Shown here one piece after another: positions 44,240 through 53,076 of a stretch of 64,000 bases of DNA. The stretch is from an uncultured Collinsella sp. (lineage in GTDB: Bacteria > Actinomycetota > Coriobacteriia > Coriobacteriales > Coriobacteriaceae): positions 186,001 to 250,000 of the forward strand of contig CAAENX010000014.1 in the NCBI GenBank assembly GCA_900757495.1, in the 5' to 3' direction. Under the pieces are notes generated by a model that saw only the letters and a list, made by a program, of their open reading frames with translations, had not been told where the DNA came from and did not search any database. Made by a program: the position numbers and the translations under genes. Numbering within the stretch: the stretch's first letter is position 1; each line of letters opens with the position of its first letter.

Positions 44240-45206
44240 ACTTACCGTTCCCGAGGGAGTTGATCCCTCGCGCGTTTTGGGCGCCGGCGACGGCGTCCTT
44301 CGTGCGCTCGAGAGTTTGGTTCGCGCTCACGTGGTCGCCCGTGGCGATAGGATCTCCGTGAGCGGTGATCCGGAAGAGGTCGAACTCGTGGCTCGCTTTT
44401 TCGAACATGCTTTTCGCGAGGCGGCGGCCGGTCGTACCCTGTCTGCCGACGATGTCTCGCGTTGCCTGGCCGTCTTGCGCGACGGCGAGCATGAGGCCAC
44501 ATCGCTTCGCGATGACGTGCTGCTTTCATACCGCGGTCGTGTCATTCGTCCCAAGACGCTTGGGCAAAAGCGCTATGTGGATGCCATTCGCTCGCATACC
44601 ATCACCTTTGGCTTGGGTCCTGCCGGTACCGGTAAGACCTATCTGGCCATGGCGCTCGCCGTTGCCGCGCTCAAGCGCCATGAGGTAGGCCGTTTGATCT
44701 TGACGCGTCCGGTTGTCGAAGCAGGGGAGAACCTGGGCTTTTTGCCCGGCACCCTCGAGGAAAAGATCGATCCGTACATGCGCCCGCTCTACGATGCCCT
44801 TTTTGACATGATGGATCGTGAGCGCACCGATGAGCTTATGGAGCGGGGCGTGATCGAGATCGCCCCGCTCGCCTACATGCGCGGTCGTACGCTGAGCGAT
44901 GCTTTCGTGGTGCTCGACGAGGCGCAAAATACCACGCCCGAGCAGATGAAGATGTTCCTGACACGCCTTGGATTCAACTCCAAGTTCGTGATTACCGGCG
45001 ACCTCAGCCAGCGCGACCTGGTGGGTCGTCGTGGCGGCTTGGCGGATGTCGAGAAGATTTTGGGCCGTGTCGACGATGTGGCATTTTCTCACCTCGAGCG
45101 TGCCGACGTGGTGCGTCATGCCCTGGTGGGTCGTATCGTCGAGGCATATGATGCTTATGATGACGTGCGTGAGCAGCGTTCGCGCGACCGAAAGGAGTCC
45201 CGTTGA
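44220..45206 (+). CDS. phoH: PhoH-like ATPase
   Basis: 328-residue PhoH/YbeZ protein. KH-like N-terminal region, then the P-loop GLGPAGTGKTYLAMALAV, ILTRPVVEAGENLGFLPG, Walker B FVVLDEAQNTTPEQMKMFL and ITGDLSQRDL. PhoH2-like ATPases are linked to RNA metabolism, and YbeZ works with YbeY. ATG 44220 overlaps mtaB by 20 nt. The GGGAGG is only 3 nt away, an unusually short spacing. The stop overlaps the ybeY TTG start. Confidence 0.92.
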   Translation: MEASKIRLTVPEGVDPSRVLGAGDGVLRALESLVRAHVVARGDRISVSGDPEEVELVARFFEHAFREAAAGRTLSADDVSRCLAVLRDGEHEATSLRDDVLLSYRGRVIRPKTLGQKRYVDAIRSHTITFGLGPAGTGKTYLAMALAVAALKRHEVGRLILTRPVVEAGENLGFLPGTLEEKIDPYMRPLYDALFDMMDRERTDELMERGVIEIAPLAYMRGRTLSDAFVVLDEAQNTTPEQMKMFLTRLGFNSKFVITGDLSQRDLVGRRGGLADVEKILGRVDDVAFSHLERADVVRHALVGRIVEAYDAYDDVREQRSRDRKESR

Positions 45207-45712
45207 GTGTATTGATCAGCAACGATGCCGAGCTCGATACGCTGCTCGACGCGCAAGAGGTGGAGCACATCTGCGAGGTCGTGCTTGCCGCCGAGGGCGT
45301 TGAGCGTGAAGTTGAGATTTCCCTTTCGTATGTCGACGAGGACGAGATGCACGAGCTCAACCACGAGTGGCGCGGTATCGACCGCACCACCGATGTGCTC
45401 TCGTTTGAGTGCGATTCGGCCTTTGACGATGACATTCCCGCCGATGAGACGCTCGAGCTCGGCGATATTATCTTGGCCCCGCAGGTTATTGCCCGTCAGG
45501 CCCCCGGTTTTGGCAATAGTCCCGCTGATGAGTGCCGTCTGATGCTCGTACACGGAATGCTGCACCTGCTGGGCTATGACCACATCGAGGACGACGAGGC
45601 CGAGGTCATGGAGGCCCGCGAGGACGCCATCCTGCGCGATCTGGCGCTCGAGCGCGGCGAGGACCCCAAGCTAGTCCACGTCGGCCCCATCACCAACCAT
45701 GCCCACGACTAG
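45203..45712 (+). CDS. ybeY: Endoribonuclease YbeY
   Basis: 169-residue zinc metalloprotein for rRNA maturation and ribosome quality control. The zinc signature is HGMLHLLGYDH, preceded by ELNHEWRGIDRTTDVLSF and LGDIILAPQV. TTG start at 45203 overlaps the phoH TGA, with AAAGGA 6 nt before it. Confidence 0.93.
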   Translation: MSVLISNDAELDTLLDAQEVEHICEVVLAAEGVEREVEISLSYVDEDEMHELNHEWRGIDRTTDVLSFECDSAFDDDIPADETLELGDIILAPQVIARQAPGFGNSPADECRLMLVHGMLHLLGYDHIEDDEAEVMEAREDAILRDLALERGEDPKLVHVGPITNHAHD

Positions 45713-45721
45713 GAGCCGTCT

Positions 45722-46099
45722 ATGATTCCCGGATCGAACAAGGACCATCCGTCCTTTTTAAAGTCGTTTTCTTACGCCATGGAGGGCTTCGTCACCGCCG
45801 TCAAGACCGAGCGCAACATTAAGGTCATGCTCGTGGCGGGCGTGTGCACCGTCATTGCCGGCTGCATCGTGGGGCTCGACATTGCCGAGTGGGCCACGAT
45901 TATCATCTGCTGCGGCCTGGTGATTCACGGCGAGCTGTGCAATACCGCCATGGAGGCCATTGTCGATCTGGCGACCCAGGAGCTCCATCCGCTGGCAAAA
46001 CGCGCCAAGGACATCGCCGCCGCCTCGGTATACGTACTTTCAATCACCGCCGCGATTGTGGGCTTGCTGGTATTTGCCCACGCGCTCGGCTTTATTTAG
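45722..46099 (+). CDS. dgkA: Diacylglycerol/undecaprenol kinase
   Basis: 125-residue three-helix membrane kinase. The family signature is GELCNTAMEAIVDLATQELH with the catalytic Glu; TERNIKVMLVAG is before it. Gram-positive members mainly phosphorylate undecaprenol, which fits the uppS-dependent cell-wall pathway in this window; substrate is inferred. ybeY-dgkA-era-recO order is typical. Confidence 0.9.
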   Translation: MIPGSNKDHPSFLKSFSYAMEGFVTAVKTERNIKVMLVAGVCTVIAGCIVGLDIAEWATIIICCGLVIHGELCNTAMEAIVDLATQELHPLAKRAKDIAAASVYVLSITAAIVGLLVFAHALGFI

Positions 46100-46111
46100 A
46101 AAGGGATTCCC

Positions 46112-47179
46112 ATGTCCGACAATATGCAGCCTATCGATGAAATTTTGGACGACGAGTCCCCGGATGCTAAGGCGACCGAGGCCTATGAGGAAGTCGAGGA
46201 GTTCGACCCGTTTGAGGGCATGAGCGACGAGGAACTCGACGCCCTGTGCGACGAGGACGACAGCCTCGCGGGCTTTGGCGACGTTGAGCCCGGTTTCCGC
46301 AGTGGCTTCGTGGCCTTGGTCGGCCGCCCCAACGCCGGTAAGTCAACGCTGCTCAACGCCTGCTATGGCAAAAAGGTCGCCATCACCTCGCCGGTGGCCC
46401 AGACGACCCGCCGCCGCATGCGCGCCGTCGTCAACCGCCCCGGCTACCAGCTGGTCTTTGTCGATACCCCGGGTATCCACAAGCCCAAGGACGGTCTAGG
46501 GTCCGAGCTCAATAAAAGTGCGCTGTTCGAGCTGAACGATGTCGACGTCGTTGCGTTTTTGATTGATGCCACCAAACCGATCGGCAGGGGAGACGCTTGG
46601 GTTGCCGAGCGCGTCAAGAACGCCCGTTCTAAGAAGGTCCTAGTGCTTACCAAGGCCGATGAGGCCGACCCCGCACAGGTCATGGAGCAGCTCAAGGCAG
46701 CCCATGAGCTGATGGACTATGATGACGAGATCGTGACGTCGTCGGTCAAGAACTTCAACGTCGATGCCTTCATCGAGACCGTTGCGCACTTTTTGCCCGA
46801 GGGTCCGCGTTGGTTCCCCGAGGACATGGGCACCGATGCTTCCGACGAGACGCTCGTTGCTGAGTTTGTGCGCGAGAAGGTTTTGCGCCGCACCCGTGAT
46901 GAGATCCCGCACTCCGTTGGCGTGATCTGTGACGCGCTCGAGCAGACCAAAAAGGTGTTGCGCGTGCATGCCACCATTTACGTCGAGCGCGAGGGCCAAA
47001 AGGGCATCATCATCGGCAAGGGCGGCGAGATGATCAAGCATATCGGTATCGACGCCCGTCGCGATCTTGAGCGCATCTTTGGCACGCAGGTCTTTTTGGA
47101 GCTGGACGTGAAGGTCAAGGCCGGCTGGCGTGACGACGAGGCCCAGATTCGCCGCTTTGGCTATAACGCCGAAGATTAA
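46112..47179 (+). CDS. era: GTPase Era with acidic N-terminal extension
   Basis: 355-residue Era, which binds the 3' end of 16S rRNA in 30S assembly. G1 GFVALVGRPNAGKSTLLNA starts near residue 65; G2/switch SPVAQTTRRRMRAVV; G3 VDTPGIHKPKDGLG; G4 TKAD. The C-terminal KH domain has IIIGKGGEMIKHIGIDARRD. The first 62 residues are rich in Asp/Glu and are absent from standard Era (about 300 aa). GAAAGGGA precedes the ATG. Confidence 0.94.
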   Translation: MSDNMQPIDEILDDESPDAKATEAYEEVEEFDPFEGMSDEELDALCDEDDSLAGFGDVEPGFRSGFVALVGRPNAGKSTLLNACYGKKVAITSPVAQTTRRRMRAVVNRPGYQLVFVDTPGIHKPKDGLGSELNKSALFELNDVDVVAFLIDATKPIGRGDAWVAERVKNARSKKVLVLTKADEADPAQVMEQLKAAHELMDYDDEIVTSSVKNFNVDAFIETVAHFLPEGPRWFPEDMGTDASDETLVAEFVREKVLRRTRDEIPHSVGVICDALEQTKKVLRVHATIYVEREGQKGIIIGKGGEMIKHIGIDARRDLERIFGTQVFLELDVKVKAGWRDDEAQIRRFGYNAED

Positions 47180-47191
47180 GCCTCGGCGTTC

Positions 47192-47941
47192 ATGGCAGGC
47201 TCTCGCACATATCGCACAAAGGTGCTCGTCCTCGACAAGACGAAGCTCAAAGAGACCGACCTGATCTTGACGATGCTTGACGAGCGGGGCCGGCAGGTGC
47301 GTGCCGTGGCAAAGGGTGCGCGTAAACCCGGCGGACGCCTGGCTGCGCGCTGCGAGCTGTTCTGTACGGTCGATATGCTGCTCGCACATGGACGGTCACT
47401 CGACGTGGTTTCTCAGGCCGAGCTTATGGAGGCGCCGCTTGGCGCTGCGCCCGATTACGAGACGACCTGCGCCGCAAGCGCGATCGCCGAGGTCGCGCGC
47501 GTGTGCTCGTTCGAGGACGCTGAGGACCCGTTTACCTTTGCCATTACGCAGCGAGCGCTTGCCCTGGTGGGCAGCGGGCTCGACACGGCGCATATGGATC
47601 TACTTGTGGCGGCATATGTCTTTAAGCTGCTGTCGCACGTTGGCTATCGACCCGATTTTTCGGCCTGCGTGCTGTGCGGAGACCCCATGCTGTCGTATTT
47701 TTCGCCCCAGGCGGGCGGTCTCATGTGCGGGTCGTGCGCGTCGAGTGTTCCGGGTGCCGAGCTGGTGTCGACCGGTGAGGTCGCGTGGCTGCGCGCCCTC
47801 ATGTCGATGACCTTCGATGCGCTTATGGCCGAGAAAATCGACCCGCATACGGCGGCGTTCTTGCTCGGGCTTTCGCATGTTTGGGCCGCCACGCACACCG
47901 ATCAGCGCCTCCGTGCGATGGAATTCATGTTGGGTCGGTGA
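47192..47941 (+). CDS. recO: DNA repair protein RecO
   Basis: 249-residue RecFOR mediator. OB-fold N-terminus (TKVLVLDKTKLKETDLILTM and KGARKPGGRLAARCELF), helical domain, and a zinc site with CVLCGD and LMCGSCAS. It starts 12 nt after era without a clear ribosome binding site, so coupling is likely. Confidence 0.93.
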   Translation: MAGSRTYRTKVLVLDKTKLKETDLILTMLDERGRQVRAVAKGARKPGGRLAARCELFCTVDMLLAHGRSLDVVSQAELMEAPLGAAPDYETTCAASAIAEVARVCSFEDAEDPFTFAITQRALALVGSGLDTAHMDLLVAAYVFKLLSHVGYRPDFSACVLCGDPMLSYFSPQAGGLMCGSCASSVPGAELVSTGEVAWLRALMSMTFDALMAEKIDPHTAAFLLGLSHVWAATHTDQRLRAMEFMLGR

Positions 47942-48079
47942 TGATGCGCAGGCGCGGGCTGCTTGTGGTAACATACCGACCTGTTGGTACCTCGACCTTG
48001 GTTGCTCGCTCCACCGGCGGCTTCCCAGTCCGAGGCGAATCGAGTCGCCCGATGGCGACGCAAAACGAAAGGTGAAACA

Positions 48080-48358
48080 ATGACTGTTTCCAAAGAGCGC
48101 AAGGCGGAGCTGACTGCCCAGTTCGGTAACACCCCGGTCGACACCGGCAACCCCAAGGTTCAGGTCGCCATCCTGTCCGAGCGCATCAAGGAGCTGACCG
48201 AGCACATGAAGTCCCACCAGAAGGACTTCCACACCCGTCGTGGCCTGCTCATGCTCGTCGGCCGTCGTCGTCGTCTTCTCTCCTACATCAAGAAGAACGA
48301 CATCGTCGAGTACCGTGAGCTCATCAAGGCTCTGGGCATCCGCGACAACATCCAGTAG
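48080..48358 (+). CDS. rpsO: 30S ribosomal protein uS15
   Basis: 92-residue uS15. Motifs: DTGNPKVQVAILSERIKELT, HMKSHQKDFHTRRGLLMLVG and RRRRLLSYIKKND. ATG 48080 has GAAAGGTG upstream; the longer frame is leader. The leader has a GGCGA/TCGCC hairpin (48032-48047) that could serve S15 autoregulation. rpsO-pnp order is near universal. Confidence 0.96.
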   Translation: MTVSKERKAELTAQFGNTPVDTGNPKVQVAILSERIKELTEHMKSHQKDFHTRRGLLMLVGRRRRLLSYIKKNDIVEYRELIKALGIRDNIQ

Positions 48359-48373
48359 GATTTGTACATGCTA

Positions 48374-48405
48374 AGAGCGTCCTGCGCAGCGGGGCGCTCT
48401 TTTTG
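48374..48405 (+). terminator. rpsO terminator
   Basis: AGAGCGTCC (48374-48382) pairs with GGGCGCTCT (48392-48400), with one U-G pair, followed by TTTTTG. Confidence 0.88.
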
Positions 48406-48423
48406 TGTAAGGGCGCGAACAAT

Positions 48424-48494
48424 CACGCTCTGAAGCGTGGCGGGGGCAGGGGGCCCGCGTCACATGAGAAGCCCGCAGACAAGGGGTCTGCGGG
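48424..48494 (+). promoter_or_regulatory. Structured pnp leader
   Basis: Two clear hairpins: CACGCT/AGCGTG (48424-48439), and CCCGCAGAC (48472-48480) with GTCTGCGGG (48486-48494). The second ends just before AAGGAG. PNPase in E. coli autoregulates through a leader stem cut by RNase III; a similar role here is inferred. Confidence 0.4.
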
Positions 48495-48507
48495 GTTAAG
48501 GAGAACA

Positions 48508-50754
<2,247 letters not shown>

Positions 50755-50779
50755 CAGCCGCACATACACTGCTCAATAA

Positions 50780-50808
50780 GGGCGACTCCGGACAGGGGTC
50801 GCCCTTTT
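50780..50808 (+). terminator. pnp terminator
   Basis: GGGCGAC (50780-50786) pairs with GTCGCCC (50798-50804), followed by TTTT. Confidence 0.88.
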
Positions 50809-50944
50809 GCTATTCCCGGCGGGGTCCGCGGGTAAAGTTTCCTGCTCTACAGTCCTGCTCGTACGGAGAGCACATTAAGTGCTCTCCGGCTCGTGCGGAA
50901 CTCGCGATAAACTTTACCCGCGGCCCCCGCCGGGAATAGCAAAA
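50805..50944. repeat. Long palindromic element, copy 1
   Basis: Arms 50805-50840 and 50909-50944 are inverted repeats over 36 nt with 1 mismatch (inner ends CGGGTAAAGTTT and AAACTTTACCCG). A second inner stem is GGAGAGCAC (50865-50873) with GTGCTCTCC (50879-50887). The core 50829-50920 recurs in inverted orientation at 51100-51192. As RNA it would fold into a very stable long hairpin. Confidence 0.85.
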
Positions 50945-51099
50945 GGACTGGTGGTTGCGGGCTGCGATTTTGTCAGACAGTCTATTCACTTATCTGAATT
51001 CAGATCTTTAGATAATCGCATGTGCGGCATTGACCCAGATAAAACCGACCAAAATAAACCTGTCCCTTTTTGGCAGGTCTGGTTTCAACGGGCCCGGCA

Positions 51100-51192
51100 C
51101 GGGCTAAGTTTATCGCGAGTTCCGCACGCAAAGGAAAGCACTTAATGTGCTTTCCGTCTTGCGCAGGACTGTAGAGCAGCAAACTTAACCCG
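51100..51192. repeat. Palindromic element, copy 2 (inverted)
   Basis: Reverse complement of copy 1 at roughly 85% identity. Outer arms CGGGCTAAGTTT (51100-51111) and AAACTTAACCCG (51181-51192); inner stem GGAAAGCAC (51133-51141) with GTGCTTTCC (51147-51155). Relative to copy 1, both sides of one inner base pair changed together (G-C to A-T), so pairing is kept. Confidence 0.85.
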
Positions 51193-51404
51193 CCCCGGCC
51201 CCCGATGGTCACAGACCGGCGGGGTAGACCGGTTAGATGGGTCTTTGATGCATGGGTGGTCTGTGCTCGTGCAAATGGGTATCATATTTTGGTTATTGCA
51301 TCGACTCTGTGATGCATGTTTGTACGTTCCCGGCGGTCGGTTTGCCAGAAGCGCCCCGTCGGTTGTTCCAGACCCGTTTCGAAGAAAGGAAACCACACTA
51401 ACCT

Positions 51405-53075
51405 ATGGCAGCTAAAAAATCATCTCCCTTGAAGATCATCCCGCTCGGCGGCCTTGACGGCATCGGCAAGAACATGACGGTCTTCGAGTGCGGCGACGAC
51501 ATGGTGCTCGTCGACGCCGGTCTCATGTTCCCGGATGACTCCCAGCCCGGTATCGACCTGGTGCTTCCCGACTACACCTATGTTCTAGAAAACGAGGAGA
51601 AGCTACGCGGTATCGTCGTTACCCACGGCCACGAGGACCACACCGGTTCGCTTCCGTATCTGCTGCAGGATCTCAACAATAAGGTGCCCATCTTCTCGAG
51701 CAAGCTGACGCTTGGCTTTATCGAGGGCAAGCTCTCCGAGTTTCGCATCCGCGCACCTAAGTTCCGCGAGGTCAAGGGCGGCAGTCATGTCAACCTCGGC
51801 GGCATCTCGCTCGACTTCTTCTCGATGACGCACTCCATTCCCGGCGCTCTGGGCGTGTTCATCCGCACCAATCAGGGCACCGTCATGCACACGGGCGACT
51901 TTAAGCTCGACCAGACGCCCATCGATGGCGTCACGCCCGACTATGCCGCTATCAGCCGCTTTGCCAAGCAGGGCATCGACCTGCTGCTTTCCGACTCCAC
52001 CAACGCCACGGTTCCGGGCTTTACCAAGTCTGAGGCCGAGGTTGGTCCCAACCTGCTGCACGCCATCAAGAATGCGCCGGGTCGCGTGTTCGTCGCGTCG
52101 TTCTCGAGCCACATCCATCGTCTGCAGCAGATCTGCGATGCCGCCCGCAAGTGCGGCCGTAAGGTCGTCGTGACCGGTCGCTCCATGCTCACCAACACAC
52201 GCGTGGCGCGTGAGCTTGGCTACCTCAACATCGACGACGCCGATATCATCGATGCCTTCGACATTGACAACCTGCCCGACGACAAGATTGTCGTCATGTG
52301 TACCGGTTCGCAGGGCGAGCCTCTGTCGGCCCTTTCGCGCATGGCCAACGGCGAGCACAAGACGCTCTCCATCCACGAGGGCGATACCGTCATCCTCTCG
52401 GCAACGCCGGTCCCCGGTAACGAGAAGGCCGTTCAGCAGGTCGTCAACAGCCTGGCCAAGCTCGGCTGCGACGTGTGGGATAAGAACCGCGCTCTCGTTC
52501 ACGTCTCCGGTCACGGTAGCCAGGAGGAGCTCAAGCTCCTGATGGCCATGGCCAAGCCCACGTACTTTATGCCGGTTCACGGTGAAGCCGTGCATCTGCG
52601 CGCCCATGCCCAGCTGGCCCGCAAGATGGGTCTCAAGGACGATCATATCTTTATCCTCGACAACGGCGACACGCTCGAGATGCGTGGCGGTATCGTCAAG
52701 CGCGGTACGCCCGTCGAGTCCGGCGTCGTCTACGTCGACGGCCTGCGTATCGGCGATACCGACCCCATCGTCTTGCGCGATCGTCAGAAGCTCGCCAACG
52801 ACGGTATGGTTACCGCTGTTGCCATCGTCTCGCTCAAGCACAAGAAGATCGAGGCCATCGAGTTCTCGGGCCGTGGTGTCTCGTTTGCCATCGACGACCA
52901 GTTCTCCGAGGATGCCTCCGCATCCATCATGAAGACGATCGAGAAGGGCAAGTTCAGCTTTACGAGCAGCGGTTCCGATGCCATTCGCAAGGCCGTACGC
53001 GATTCACTCTCCAACTTTATCTGGAGCCGTACGCGCACTCGTCCGATGATCATCCCGGTCGTCATGGAGGTTTAG
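51405..53075 (+). CDS. rnjA: Ribonuclease J
   Basis: 556-residue metallo-beta-lactamase/beta-CASP RNase with 5'-3' exo and endo activity. Zinc motif VVTHGHEDHTGSLPYLL, then MTHSIPGALGVFI and MHTGDFKLDQ; the beta-CASP region has CTGSQGEPLSALSRMANG and VSGHGSQEELKLLM. The ATG is 14 nt after AAAGGA, a long spacing. With pnp and rny in the same window it forms the Gram-positive-type RNA decay set. Confidence 0.95.
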   Translation: MAAKKSSPLKIIPLGGLDGIGKNMTVFECGDDMVLVDAGLMFPDDSQPGIDLVLPDYTYVLENEEKLRGIVVTHGHEDHTGSLPYLLQDLNNKVPIFSSKLTLGFIEGKLSEFRIRAPKFREVKGGSHVNLGGISLDFFSMTHSIPGALGVFIRTNQGTVMHTGDFKLDQTPIDGVTPDYAAISRFAKQGIDLLLSDSTNATVPGFTKSEAEVGPNLLHAIKNAPGRVFVASFSSHIHRLQQICDAARKCGRKVVVTGRSMLTNTRVARELGYLNIDDADIIDAFDIDNLPDDKIVVMCTGSQGEPLSALSRMANGEHKTLSIHEGDTVILSATPVPGNEKAVQQVVNSLAKLGCDVWDKNRALVHVSGHGSQEELKLLMAMAKPTYFMPVHGEAVHLRAHAQLARKMGLKDDHIFILDNGDTLEMRGGIVKRGTPVESGVVYVDGLRIGDTDPIVLRDRQKLANDGMVTAVAIVSLKHKKIEAIEFSGRGVSFAIDDQFSEDASASIMKTIEKGKFSFTSSGSDAIRKAVRDSLSNFIWSRTRTRPMIIPVVMEV

Positions 53076-53076
53076 T

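Larger units (their letters stand above)
50755..51404. other. pnp-rnjA intergenic region (650 nt)
   Basis: It holds the pnp terminator, two inverted copies of a 92-nt palindromic element, a 14-bp palindrome ATCTGAATTCAGAT (50992-51005) between them, an ACCTG/CAGGT hairpin near 51058-51077, and the rnjA promoter zone (TATCAT at 51280-51285 is the best -10). Small open frames here lie in the repeats and lack ribosome binding sites. Confidence 0.6.

Noticed and set aside
51047..51053. Minus-strand TTTGGTC near rnjA as another member of the phased array
   Set aside because: It is a single copy; positions 11 nt to either side do not match, so chance is sufficient.
50879..51145. 88-codon open frame between pnp and rnjA
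   Set aside because: It begins inside one palindromic repeat and ends inside the other; no ribosome binding site or coding character.
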